Notes: generated from the sequence alone by a model not told the origin. 64,000 bases of DNA from Pegoplata infirma (GCA_963921195.1 OY992540.1:171461923-171525922); one strand, 5' to 3'. Positions 10,166-21,340 are shown, numbered from the stretch's first letter. Translations and numbers: made by a program.

Positions 10166-11112
10166 ATATCGAGGGCCTATATTCAAAACCCTCTATCTTC
10201 CATTTTCAGGAAAATGACTTATTGATGGCAAAATATTCAGTAAAACGACCCTCATCTATGGTGTAAAATTCAGAACAAAAATATTTTGTTTTTGCTATTT
10301 TATTTGCATTTTTGGTTTTCTCTATCTCTTATACAAATAATTTTTCTGAATGCAAAACCCTCTATCTTTTCAAATAATTAATTTATAAATATTTTTTTTT
10401 AATAATTTCATCATGCATTACATGTTTTCATACTAATTTTTGCATGCTGAACATGAATTTGTCAAAAAAATTCCAAAATCACGATTTTGGTCCAGAGATG
10501 CTAATTTTTTTCTCAAAATTTTTGTTTGACTTTTTTGAAAAATATCGCTCAAAATTTGGATGACTTGTGTACATTATGAAACAAAAATTTTAATCTTAAA
10601 AATCGGGATGCTGATCAGCATCTGTGGACCAAAATCGCGTTTTTAATTTTTTATTTTTTTTTACATAACATACTCAACAGTTTGTCATCTTTTAAGATGA
10701 AGTCGGTAAAAAAATATTTTTTGTCTCAAAAATCAGCACCTGTGGACCAAAACCGCGATTTCGGAATTCTTTATAAGCCGTTATCATTAATAATCACGTT
10801 AAAAATTTACCGGTGTCATAAATGAAATCATAATAATTCATTTTTATTAAAATACAAAACCCTCTATCTGACCATTTTCATTCATGAACTTAATGTTTTT
10901 GAGAAACAAAACCCTCTATCTTTCATAATATCCCCAATAGTGCAAAATTTAAAAAAACTAATTATATGTGAGATTCAGTAGTTGATTTAAAAAAATATTG
11001 TAGAACATCGAATTTTAATTACTCTAACAATACGCGAAATAAACAGTTTTTTGGCTCTCCTGAAAAGTTGTGTTTTTTAAGATAGAGGGTTTTGAATATA
11101 GGCCCTCGATAT
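10166..11112. mobile_element. DNA element with perfect ~34-bp TIRs and repeated CAAAACCCTCTATCT motif
   Basis: The ends are perfect inverted copies beginning ATATCGAGGGCCTATATTC. The motif CAAAACCCTCTATCT occurs in both ends and at about 10364, 10856 and 10907 inside, giving an array that could bind a transposase. Within it, 10470-10780 forms a smaller inverted repeat around GGACCAAAATCGCG. No open frame of note. TSD not resolved; superfamily unknown. Confidence 0.8.
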
Positions 11113-11640
11113 ATTATAATATTTCTATTAGATATCAAACATTATTAATTCTTAATAATGCAAAACTATGTACATATAAATTTTCAATAACTATTTGCTA
11201 GTAATTATACTATAAATTCTAATGTTTATTTAAGTTTAATCTTAACAAAGTATTTGGCACTAGAAATCAAATAAATATTAAAATAATTGAACTATGACCA
11301 TCAAACAAGCATGTGTTATTATATCTTAAAGTAAATAACTTAAGTTTTTATAAAAAAAAAAATATTTATAAATTTATATGATAAAGTTAAAAGTTTTTTG
11401 GAAATTTTTTTTTTAAATCTTTTGTCTGTAGTAAAATTGAGAGAGAACAAATCCCAACGTCATTTTAGGCGCAGAATTTAAATCCGGGATTCGTTTTTCA
11501 AGATTGGTTCTCGAGTTTTCGCAGCAGTGCACTGCACTGTCATAACGGCAATAATCAGTTGGCATCACTAAAAACATCATCTGACCTGATATTTCTGACC
11601 TGATATTCAAAAAAAAATGGCCGATAGCAATTAAAAACAA
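11113..11640. other. AT-rich spacer
   Basis: A 75-codon minus frame at 11413-11640 has no recognisable similarity and is not called. Nothing else was identified. Confidence 0.4.
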
Positions 11641-11917
11641 GTAAAAAAGTTAAATTCGCCCTTGCCGTATGTAGTGATACCCTCCACAATTTTAAAAAGA
11701 TTATTGCAAAAAACTTTATTTAAAAGTAAATTACTTTTGAAAAAAAAAATTCCACGAAAAAAAATTTTGGTAAAAAAAAAAATCCGCGATTTTTTTCTTT
11801 TTATGTCAAAAAATATGTTCGTACTTGTATAAATACCATTTGGTGTTCAATAATGTTCACATATGTCAACCAGAAGCCGAATAAAAGCATTTTATATTTT
11901 TAGGTTACGTTGAATGT

Positions 11918-12159
11918 CCCAGCAAAATTTTCTGTTCCAAATAATCGGTTCCAGAACGCATCAAACTACCCTGCAACCGGTTCTACTTAACATTCCAGAA
12001 TCAATGATTTTTGTTTGAAATTGTCCCGAAAGCAATCGTTTTTTAGAGTTTTTTAGTTTTTTTGAAAAATACTTTTCATAGAAAATTATGTTGTGATTAC
12101 CGTAGAATATATTCAAGAATCTATTGAACCAGGAATTTGTTCCAAAAAATTTTCCTGGG
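11918..12159. mobile_element. CCCAGC-ended MITE, 242 bp, TSD GT
   Basis: The ends CCCAGCAAAATTTTCTGTTCC and, inverted, CCCAGGAAAATTTTTTGGAAC are flanked by GT (11916-11917 and 12160-12161). The empty site reads GAATGTACTG in the copy at 38042-38656, which confirms both junctions. Confidence 0.88.
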
Positions 12160-12459
12160 GTACTGAAATTTTTGAGGTGTGCTTACATTTTCGTTCATAG
12201 CTTTTGAACCGCTGAACCGATATCGATCAAATGCAATACCAAACTTCTCGGGAGAACTTCCAATAAATATGTTAAGTTTCAGTCATCTCTGTGCAATATT
12301 TTGTCCGTGATAGCATTTTCAACAGTCAGACAGACGGACGGACAGACGGACATCGCTATAATGTCTTAAAATCGATCGGGCATCATGAATATATATACTT
12401 TATGGGGTCCCAGACCGATATTTCGATGAGTTACAAACGGAATGACAAACTTATATATA

Positions 12460-13170
12460 CAGGGTGGTCCAATAACAAGTATCTTTTTAAAACATGCAAT
12501 GAAATAAACAATACTCAATACTTTTGGAACCTTATGGCTTTATTTGAAAGAGCAAATATTCCCATTATTTATGGCAAACCACTTCATTCATGCGGCTGCC
12601 TGGGTTATCTCCGCAGTAGCTCATCCTCGGCACCCATTTTTCTAATGTTTTTGGTTCTATCTCACGAATGGCTTGAACGATATTCGTCGAAAGAGCCTAG
12701 AACATTTCTGGATTTCCCATGTTGCATGAATCTTTAACGACACCCCTCAAAAAAATTTCTAAAGGTTGTAATCGGCAGTTCTGAAGTGATCAATTGTCAC
12801 TGTATTTTTGAAAATATTGTGTAATGATGCTGATACTCAAATCTGTTGCTTCCTATAGATGAATTGGATTCTTTACAATACCGTGCGAGTTTTGCGATCC
12901 CAAGATGTAGCAATTTGTTTGTTAACATAACCTCATTTGAGTGCCTTATTTCGGTTAAAAACTTTTTTTCGAAAAACGTGCAGTTTGGCAGCGCAGTACT
13001 GCGCTACAACGCGATACAGCGGAGCAAGCCGAGGACGCATCAATGAAGTTGTTTGCCATAAAAAACGGGAATGTTTGCTCTTTCAAATAAAGCCATAACA
13101 TTCCAAAATAAGTTGAGTATTGATCATTTTATTGCATTTTTAAAAAGATACTTGTTATTGGACCACCCCT
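12460..13170. mobile_element. Mariner-type foldback made of two inverted 3' ends
   Basis: The left end CAGGGTGGTCCAATAACAAG and the inverted right end AGGGGTGGTCCAATAACAAG sit at a TA target (12458-12459 and 13171-13172). The empty site is present at about 38630. The outer ~140-160 bp on both sides are inverted copies of one another, and both encode the end of a transposase frame (NEVVCHK). The element therefore carries two head-on 3' ends and no 5' end. Confidence 0.8.
12558..12706 (-). pseudogene. C-terminal relic of a mariner-type transposase
   Basis: On the minus strand one frame reads NIVQAIREIEPKTLEKW, then RMSYC and GSRMNEVVCHK before a stop. This matches the pattern of mariner transposase C-termini (an IR..I.P..L helix, R(M)..C, then GSHM.EI(I/V)F-type end); that comparison is from memory. 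A stop lies just upstream of the conserved part and the catalytic D,D34D region is absent. A second, inverted copy of the last ~10 codons (GRINEVVCHK on the plus strand) is at about 13038-13070, in the other arm. Confidence 0.55.
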
Positions 13171-13190
13171 TATATACCCTCTATCACTAA

Positions 13191-14739
13191 AGGGTACTTT
13201 TCACTATCACACATTTCCATTATACAAGCGTAATTTCACCATGTTAGCGAAATATTTTTTTAAAAAATTTGGCCAGAAATTGTTCACTTATTAGATACGA
13301 CTAGGTTTCAATCAAAAACGAATCCAAAAATCTTTAGGAAGTTGGTAAATTTTGATGTGTATAATGAGTTAAAACGCCTCAATTCAACCGAAAAAAGTAG
13401 AATTTTTGACCTTACCCCTTTCGAATTTGATGAAACTTGGAATATTGTTGGGCTCTTACAAAAAAATCATTGTGCCAAAATTTTGGACTTCTGGTACTTT
13501 TTCTTCCCGAGATATGGGGTCTTGAAAATTGGCAAAATCGTATTTATTTGAGAAAAGTGTTCTGAGATAAATAAAGATAACTCGAAAAGTAATTACAATA
13601 TACGTCTCAGTCAGGTCGCAAATAATAGGTAATAAGACAGCCTTTAAAATGGCATTCCCCAAGAATTTTTTTGAAAAAGGTCAAAGGTCATTGGTTTTAA
13701 CCTTAATATTTGGAGAGCTATATCTCAAAAAACGATATTTTTAAAATTTTGGAAAAAATATATGTGATTAAGTATCATCTATACTACTTAAGTTTAAATT
13801 TTCAGGATGGAGACTTCATTGGAACTTTTTATATTAATAGAAACGTTGTGACAGGAAAGAAAAAGCGGTGTAATTTCCCTTAGAAAAAAAATATTTTTTT
13901 TTTGTCTTTGAAATTCTGGTACCAAAATTTATTTTTCTGAATCTTTTTGACGTGCTGAGTCCAAATATGACCTTTGAACTGGCCTATCGCTATTAGTTTT
14001 CGAGATATCTGCACATAAATATGTGAAAATTGCTAAAATGCTATTGCTGTGTTATTTTTGAAAATTTAGGTGCATATATCTTGAAAAGTAATAGCGATAG
14101 GCCAGTTCAAAGGTCATATTTGGACTCAGCACGTCAAAAACATTCAGAAAAATGAACTTTAGTACCAGAATTTCAAAGACAAAAAAAAAATATTTTTTTT
14201 TAAGGGAAATTACACCGCTTTTTCTTTCCTGTCACAACGTTTCTATTAATATAAAAAGTTCCAATGAAGTCTACATCCTGAAAATTTAAACTTAAGTAGT
14301 ATAGATGATTCTTAATCACATATATTTTTTCCAAAATTTTAAAAATATCGTTTTTTCAGATATAGCTCTCCAAAAATTAAGGTTAAAACCAATGACCTTT
14401 GACCTTTTTCAAAAAAAATCTTGGGGAATGCCAGTTTAAAGGCTGTCTTATTACCTATTATTTGCGGCCTGACTGAGACGTATATTGTAATTACTTTTCG
14501 AGTTATCTTTATTTATCTCAGAACACTTTTCTCAAATATATACGATTTTGCCAATTTTCAAGACCCCATATCTCGAATACTGGAATGACCAGAAGCCTGA
14601 AAAATTGGCAAAATCTCTTTTTTGTTAAAGTAAACATCAGTACTTAATTTCATTAAATTTTGAGGGGGTGCGGTCAACTCCTCGGTTGAATTGAGGTGTT
14701 TTAGCTCTAATGGAAAAGTGTGATAGTGGAAAGTACCCT
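13191..14739. mobile_element. Long hairpin element with TAA target duplication
   Basis: The ends AGGGTACTTTTCACTATCAC and, inverted, AGGGTACTTTCCACTATCAC are flanked by TAA (13188-13190 and 14740-14742). The relative at 38042-38656 shows the empty site CACTAAGTGG. Inside, about 13485-14025 pairs with 14050-14580, so the element is close to a perfect 540-bp-arm palindrome with a short centre near 14035. TAA fits a PIF/Harbinger-type TWA target; no transposase is present. Confidence 0.85.
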
Positions 14740-14755
14740 TAAGTGGAGGGTATAA

Positions 14756-15653
14756 ACATTTTTTTGCACTTTAATGCATTTGTTTTCATTTATCATAGCA
14801 AAAAAAATAAATTTTTGTTCAAAGTTTAAAATTTGAAAATCTGCAACATTTTCTTTTCTAATACAAACTATGAACACACTTTTATAGCTCCAGGGAAATT
14901 AATACAGCTTTTTTAGGAAATAATATAAAATTTTATTTAAAACTTTTATGTAACACATTAAGGTGGAACAATTTTTTTTTTGGGAATTTTGAACCTTGCC
15001 GGAGTTCTAAACAAAGATAAATATAACATTTTTGATTAATTTATTATAGAAATTTTAGCGGTAGTAGGTTTATATAAGTTTGTCATTCCATTTGTAACTC
15101 ATCAAAATATTGGTTTAAAATAATTTGTGATCCTCGATCGATTTTAAATACACTTTTTAACTTAACTGTAAAAACAAATTAAACTTTCCAATCCCAATAT
15201 GCCTATCGCATTGGGCCATCCTCAGTGACAACGTGCGAACACAACGGAGTCACAAAGAGGGTAGTTTTGATTTGTCACTGCCAATTAAAACATTATCATT
15301 TTATTTTAAATTTTCCACCGAAAAAGCTCCATATAATTAAGAGCTACCCTAATGCACATATATACGTAACATAAGTGTACCAAATAAAAGTACAAAATTG
15401 CATGCAAAATTGTTATTAAAATAATTTTTCGATGTAACAACTAACATTTAATTGAAGATTGTTATATATACTGCAATAAAGCTAACAAATTTTATACATA
15501 TCAAGAAATAGGTGCGTTTTTTGAGCACGGGATTTTAAAAAGTCTAAACTTTTCAAATAATATTCCAGGTCAACACTTTTTTAACCGTTAGGCAGCATTA
15601 CTATACTTTTGTAAAGGTTAAAGCTTCTCTGAATTTTAATCTAACGAAAATAC
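14756..15653. other. AT-rich stretch with repeat fragments
   Basis: At 15075-15150 a minus-strand fragment of the ATACCCTCCAC family is seen (TTTGTCATTCCATTTGTAAC, then GATCCTCGATCGATTTTAA). At 15219-15240 CATTGGGCCATCCTCAGTGA resembles the end of the CCCAGTTGG element. No gene is seen. Confidence 0.45.
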
Positions 15654-15930
15654 TACACACAAAAAAAAATCTTGTCAAATTACTAGAAATAGTCTCGTAA
15701 TCTCAGTTTACTAATATTTTACAGTTTCCTTGTTTTTTAACAAAAAATTTTCGAGCGAAGGAATTCTCGAAAAATAGGAGGTAGCAGAAAATCTATTAAA
15801 AACACGAAACCTCCTTGTAAGTTTTATCGCGTCAAAAAATTTATAAATTTACAATTTTATTAGTAAAAAGTTTGAAAAATTACAAATTTAAAAAAAATTA
15901 CAACGAATTTTTGTCAAAATTCAAACGATT
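15654..15930. mobile_element. TACAC-ended MITE copy (right end not resolved)
   Basis: The left end TACACACAAAAAAAAATC is followed by TTGTCAAATTACTAG and TCTCGTAATC. The same end, inverted, closes the copies at 30290-30559 and 40072-40574. The right boundary here could not be fixed. Confidence 0.55.
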
Positions 15931-16186
15931 TTCGAAATACCGTTATTTAATATTGTACAAATTTCTAAACATGGCGGATTTTTTCTACGTTCATGTTTTT
16001 TTTTTTATAAAAATCTCAATTTTTTTATTGACCCTTTCATATAGCTAGAGACAAGCTTTAATTAAAAATTAATTTGACCAATATCAGATCATTTTAACCC
16101 ATGCAGCCTTTTGATCAAAGCTTTAAATTTTAAAAAAGCTTTCCAAAAATTCAAAATTTTGATTAAAAGGTGCCACGGGTAGGGTC
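15931..16186. repeat. Fragment of the GATCATTTTAACCC repeat family
   Basis: GATCATTTTAACCCATGCAG followed by TTTTGATCAAAGC recurs immediately after the next element at about 16900-16970, and in related form at 21030, 33055 and 33400. It belongs to the family that forms the arms of the hairpin at 32633-33864. Confidence 0.6.
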
Positions 16187-16871
16187 CCCAGTTGCAAAAT
16201 GTGTCACTGAGTAAAGTTTCACAGTGATTCCTTGAGGAAATGTCTTCAGGTTCTGCAAATCATAGGTACCCCGTGATGACATGTCCTATCATTGTCAGCA
16301 CTGAATGTTTGCTTTAAGAGTGTGGACAATTTCTCTGAGACGTCTAAAAGGAAATGTCTTCAGAATAGCAGTATATTAAATTAGAATTTTAAATCTGGGC
16401 AACTCTTTAATTTCCAAGAAAAAGATGGCAATATTATCGATTTATTTAAAATAAAATCAAAATCTAACAAGTAGAATAAACGTTATAAAATAGACAAACA
16501 ATTTTCAAAATAAAGTTTGGAAGAAGTAGTTAGGTGTGGGACTAATAAACTGGAGGTTCCAGGTTCAAAACCAGTTGGGACTAAAAAAAGCGAAAAGTTT
16601 TTTCTAAATATGAGAAAGATAATTTATAAAGGAAAATGGATAAAAGTAAAAACTAAAGGAAATACGAAAATTGTTGTATTTTCGCATGACCTACGTCAGA
16701 CATTTCCCCAAAGAAGTCTTAGGTGACATGTCCCCGGAAGGTCAGCCCTGACCACTGCTGACTTTGAGTGAGTACATTTTGAAAATTCGAATGAAACTGT
16801 CCTCAACTCAGTTCATAGAGATGTCTTGTGGATGTCAGCAGTGACTCTGACATGTCTCCGCGCCGTCACTG
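16187..16871. mobile_element. CCCAGTTG-ended MITE with tRNA-like core (copy B, one end lost)
   Basis: Reverse-oriented copy of the element at 6461-7180: CCCAGTTGCAAAATGTGTCA at the left, CCGTCACTGA at the right. The last ~35 bp, including the second terminal inverted repeat, are missing. The sequences on both sides are ~115-bp duplicates of one another (16070-16186 and 16872-16980), so copy B lies in or beside a tandem duplication. Confidence 0.75.
16515..16583 (+). pseudogene. tRNA-like sequence inside copy B
   Basis: Contains AAGTAGTTAGGTGTGGG and GGTTCAAAACC as A- and B-box-like motifs. It is homologous to 6780-6848 but has an A-box change (AGTAGTT for AGTGGTT). Confidence 0.5.
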
Positions 16872-16973
16872 AAAATTAATTTGGCCAAAATCCGATCATT
16901 TTAACCCATGCAGCCTTTCAATCAAAGTTTTCAATTTTACAAAAGCTTTCCAAAAATTTTAAATTTTGATCAC

Positions 16974-17662
16974 GGGTAAGGTCAGGTTGTAAACGGCTGC
17001 TGACGTTTTACATCAGCACACAAAGACTCTGAGGTCGTTGCAATACCTCGGGAAGGTGATAGGGTTCCCCTACTTGTCCCTGCCGTTGAAACAATTTGAA
17101 CTCCTTATGAAACTCCTAGATTTTGAATTTTGACATCCGAAAAATCAGAAATATCGTGCTGCACCCTGGACCCCTGTGAAGCAAGTCTCTGACCAGAAAG
17201 GACCGGGCAATGGCACATTAAGTGTTCGACAGTTTCCAACTACTTCTCATCAATTTTACTCTGGCAAAACTCATTTGACGGCACATTTAATAGCTCCTCT
17301 TAGAAGCGATATCAGCACAGTTTTGCGTATCTGATTATTAGAAGGCAAAATTTCTCGTGTAGTCACACGTCCATTCATGTGCCCATCTTTGATTAGTCTC
17401 CGTTGCGGATCGAAGCCTTAGATTTTGCTTACAAGTGAAGTTATAGAGGCATAGTTTCCAATCTAGCAAGCTCATCGGCTTTTCTGTGCACTAGGACCCA
17501 TCTGAGTCGCATGTCAAACTGCTAGGCACATGACAGCTCTTTTTTTTAGAAACATTGACTTCTGGGACTTGACCGCGGCTTGACTGTCAGAAAAGCTGTT
17601 GACTGCGGTTGAAGACAATGCATTGCAACACAACCATTCAGCTACTTCCTTTATTGCTATCA
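16974..17662 (-). pseudogene. LOA-type ORF2 relic D (3' part, minus strand), split by a transposon
   Basis: The minus strand matches the 3' end of the element at 55329-60501: the CCTAA-type tail and ACGTCAGCAGC 3'UTR at 16974-17040, then the CCHC region, then RNase H (DSQAAVKS near 17560). Several stops and frame changes are present, so it does not encode a protein. At 17662 it is interrupted by the 3.3-kb element 17663-20969; about 16 bp of the relic (TCTCTGCCTGGGTATA) continue after the right TSD at 20977, and then it is lost. Confidence 0.8.
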
Positions 17663-18011
17663 CAGGCGCGGATCCAGGAATTTCATTTGGGAGGGGGGGG
17701 GAGATTTTTTTTACCAAAAAAATTTTATGCAATTGGAATGCATAAAAGTTTGGTTGGTGGGGGGGGGTGTTGTATGAATTTTCGTGAATATTTTTATTGA
17801 ATATATTTATTGAGTAACAAATGAAAAACCAACAAAAAATCAACTTAAAGCTATAGTATTTAAAGCAGGCGCGTATTCAACCTTTTGATTTGGATTGGGG
17901 GGAACTTTTTTTACTCAAGAAACATTTTCACGAGGGAATCCTGACGGACCGATTTACTTCCTTAGCAAGACCGTTTATAGTCCAATAAACGAACCCATAC
18001 TCAGTCATAGC

Positions 18012-19423
18012 TACACTGAAAAAAAAGACATAACTAAAATTAAGGAAAAAATGTCTTTGAAAATTTATCATGAATTTTCCTAAAATTTAGTTAAATTTAA
18101 CTTAAAAATGAGAAATTTTCTTAACTATGAGGAAAAAATTTTAGTTCATTTACTCATAATTAGTTCATAGTTTTCTTTAAACGGATTTTTTTAATATTAG
18201 GAAAAAAATTCTTACTGCCAATGAAATTTTCCACAAATCTAAGAATCGTATATTTATTTTTAAGACATATTTCTTAAAAAACAATTTCATTTGTGTCTGC
18301 AATTCCAGATCATGTTGGTAACCCTTGCAAAATAATGTAAGAGACAAAAAAGTTGAAAGAAAGTATGAGGTGAGGTTGAGATTGCTAGAAATAGAATTGT
18401 AGTGTTGGAAACTGTCAAAATTTATTCTGTAGAAACTATAAATATTCACATATATAAAAAACAGTTTTCATTAACAAGACAAACCGACATTTGAGATCCT
18501 ACTGAAGATGACACTAACTGGGGTGTTTGAAACCGGTATAGGAAATACCAGAAATGTCTATAATTTTTAGAAATTCAATTTTTCTTCTGCATTTTTTCAA
18601 CTTGAACCCTTATAATTTAGTTCAAGTTTAGTTAAAATTTACTAAAAAAAACATCATCGTATTTCTCTTCTTTGAATTGAGGAAGTGAACTTCTTAGAAT
18701 TTAGTTAATGACTTCTGAGAATTTAGTAAATAACTTCTTAGAATTTAGTTAAAAATTCAAAATGGCGATATCTCGAGAACTAAGCGAGATAGAGCGAAAC
18801 GGATAAAATTTTCAAAAGAAAGACTACAAAAATATGGAATAGCCTAGCTCTGCATATCTGTCGGGGTCTCAAGACCCTAATTTTAGATCTAAAATTTGAA
18901 ATTCCCGAGATTTTATATATGCACATATCTCGGTAAATACTGCCAACACGAGAAAAGGTACAACGGCATTTTTGTAGCTCTTGACTCGTAGAACACTCCC
19001 GCAAAATACCCAAAAGCCCTCCGATTAATAGTTTTTGAGTTTTCCGGGTTTTAAGATTCTCAAGACCCTATCAGACCCCTTCTTACCGTATCTCAAAAAC
19101 TAAGCAAGTTAGAGCGAAACGGACACAAGTTTTGGTTCAAAATCGATGGGGACCCTTAAAGGACCCAACGGGGTCTCGAGTTAAATGGGGTCCGTACCCA
19201 TGGGTCCAGGGTCTGGACCCAATCTATTTCTAAAATGTTAAGTATAATTTTTCCCATTTTCTAGTTAAAATTGGCTTAAAATTAAATAACTTTATTTTCC
19301 TTATTTTTGGGAAAATTATGAACTAAAACCAAGAAATAAAATCTTTGGAGCCAAATCATTCCCTCTTTTTCTCAAAATTGAGTTAATTTTCCCAGATTTT
19401 AGTTCACTTTTTTTTTGAGTGTA
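18012..19423. mobile_element. TACACT-ended MITE, 1.4 kb, itself interrupted
   Basis: The ends TACACTGAAAAAAAAGAC and, inverted, TACACTCAAAAAAAAAGTG face each other. TTTAGTTAAAATTT/AACTAAAATT motifs recur in both flanks of the interior. A copy of the 250-bp repeat lies inside at 18360-18612. About 18750-19240 contains text-like repeats such as GGGTCTCAAGACCCTAATTTT. Confidence 0.65.
18360..18612. repeat. ~250-bp interspersed repeat (copy 2, inverted)
   Basis: Inverted, nearly identical copy of 9634-9886, with GATCCTACTGAAGATGACAC followed by GAAACCGGTATAGG. Being interrupted by none and interrupting the TACAC MITE, it is the youngest layer here. Confidence 0.7.
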
Positions 19424-19439
19424 GTCACAAATTTGAAAA

Positions 19440-20660
19440 GACCCGTAAACCCGTAATTTTTATATAAAAAATTCTATATAAAAAACTGAAATATTTCGAA
19501 TAAAAAAAATTTACCATTTTATTAGTTTTTTATAAATGTTTCCTTTACAAAATGTCTCAGATGTTAAGACATTTTTTCTACAGAAAAACTTTTAGATTCT
19601 AAAATAGTTTTTATATAGAAAAATAACCAATTTTTCTGAGATTTTTGCCTTTAGAAAAATGTTTAGACTCTAAAACTTTGATATAAAAAAGTTCTTAAAT
19701 TCTCAGATCGTATTTTCTTAAGAAAAACTCTTAGATTCAACATTTTCGTATAGAAAATGTCTCCGATTTTTAAACTTTTTTCTATAATATGAGATTCTGA
19801 GACATAATTTATATAAAAAACTTTCAAATTCTAATGTGTCTTTCTTATAAAAATTCTCTGAATATGAGCATTATATATTTTAAAGTAGTTCTCAGATTTT
19901 AAGAACTTTTTCGTATAAAAATAATCTTAGATCATATTTTGTAAAAGAAAATGATCAGATACTAAAAAATTATCAGTTCAAAAACATTTTATGAAGAAAT
20001 TTTGATACACTTTTCTAAAACTTAAATCCTAATTTTTTTAGCATTTTTTTAATGAAAAATTTTACGATTTTAATGCCATCTAATGTTTTAAATTTCTTAG
20101 ATTTTGAAACATTTTTCATATAGAAAAATTATTATTAAAATATTTACATATTCAGAGACACATTCCCTATAGACAAATTCTCAGAATATTCTATAGTTTT
20201 CTATAGAAAAGTTATAATGTTTTCTATAAAAAAAATTAATAGATCTTTATAATCTTCTCCTATAGAAAAATTCGCACATTTAAAAGATTTCTTAAATAGA
20301 GAAATTCTCATTCTCAAGAAGTTTTCTTTAAAAAAAAAAACTAACCGTGAAAATATATTTCCATATAGAAAACTCAAATTCTGAGACTTCTTTCTTGTAG
20401 AAATGTCTAATTCTGAGATTTTTTGCCTAAAAATTTGTGTCAGATTCTGAAACATTTTTTTTTATGGAAAAGTTCTCAGATGCTGAGGGATTTTTTCTAT
20501 AGAAATGTAATAAGAAATTTTTTATAAAATTTGAGATAATTTTTCAATTAAAAAAATTTTTACATTTGAAGTCAAGTAAGTTAAAAAAAAAATTTTAAGG
20601 TTAAGTCTGAAATTTTTAAACATTTTTCTATAAAAAATTATACTTTTTCCATAGAAAATA
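19440..20660. repeat. Decayed tandem repeat built on TTTTTCTATAGAAAA
   Basis: Over 1.2 kb the pattern 'TATAGAAAAA(T)TCTCAGATTCTAAAA-TTTTT' returns every ~40-65 bp with many changes. The core TTTTCTATAGAAAA is its own reverse complement. No open frame is convincing. Confidence 0.6.
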
Positions 20661-20976
20661 ATAAGGAAAGTTATTCGGTTGCAAAATGTCCATGACTCTA
20701 TTGCCATTTAAATTTTTCATATGCACATTCTTTAATTCTGAAACATTTTATCCTAAGGCTACGTGTGCTGACGTAAATGATCAGCATATAAATCCACTAA
20801 GGGTTTTTTACATTCTAGTCTTTTTCCTTCCTTTTTTCCTTTTCTTTTTTTTATCTTTTCCCTTTCCTTCCTTTTTTTCTTTTTTTCCTTTCCTTTTTTT
20901 CTTTCGAAATCATTTTGGGGGGGGGGGGGAGAAATCCCATTCTCCCACCCCCCCCTGGATCCGCGCCTGGCTATCA

Positions 20977-21340
20977 TCTCTGCCTGGGTATATATATTGG
21001 TTCCTTTAGTTCCTATAAGGAACATGGGTGCCACGGGTTAAAACGATCGAATTTGGCTCAAATTAGTTTAAATTAAAAGTTCGTCCGAAGGTCTATGAAA
21101 GGGTCACAGGAAAACAATTTTGAGATTTTTGGAATAGTCGACAAATTTCAAACTAATTTTAAAATTTTGACCGATTTTAAAAGTTTGTCATATTCGTATT
21201 CAGAACATCAAAATTATTTTGATTAATTCTTTTTTCAATTTTCAAAAATCCACAACTTTAGTTTAATAGGATTGTCTTAAAATTTGTACCACATAAGCTG
21301 CTAGGAGGATCAAAAATTAAAAAAGCTGAAAAATAAATTG
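20977..21340. repeat. End of LOA relic D and hairpin-family fragment
   Basis: Sixteen bases of LOA relic D follow the TSD. From about 21025 GGTGCCACGGGTTAAAACGATC and AATTTGGCTCAAATTAG are the inverted form of the family in the 32633-33864 hairpin; TTTGTACCACATAAG near 21287 matches 33777. Confidence 0.6.

Larger units (their letters stand above)
11641..14755 (+). mobile_element. ATACCCTCCAC-family element, expanded by three nested insertions
   Basis: The element opens with CAAGTAAAAAAGTTAAATTC, then GTAGTGATACCCTCCAC, and closes with GTGGAGGGTATAAA, so its ends are inverted. Its 615-bp uninterrupted relative is at 38042-38656. Comparing the two shows exact insertions here: a CCCAGC MITE (11918-12159, TSD GT), a mariner-type foldback (12460-13170, TSD TA) and a long hairpin (13191-14739, TSD TAA). 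The GACAGACGGACGGACAGACG run is a family hallmark. No coding region is seen. Confidence 0.85.
17663..20969. mobile_element. CAGGCGCGGATCCAGG-ended element (hAT-like), 3.3 kb
   Basis: The ends CAGGCGCGGATCCAGG are perfect inverted copies flanked by GCTATCA (17656-17662 and 20970-20976, 7 bp recognised; the LOA sequence gives the empty-site order). Both ends run into long G or C tracts (about 17691-17701 and 20920-20957). A degenerate internal copy of the end lies at about 17868. No transposase is readable. The interior hosts a TACAC MITE (18012-19423) and a decayed satellite (19440-20660). Assignment to hAT rests on CAGG ends and TSD length. Confidence 0.75.

Noticed and set aside
20759..21009. 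Lys- or Phe-rich frames on both strands
   Set aside because: Low-complexity T/C tract next to the poly-C end of a transposon.
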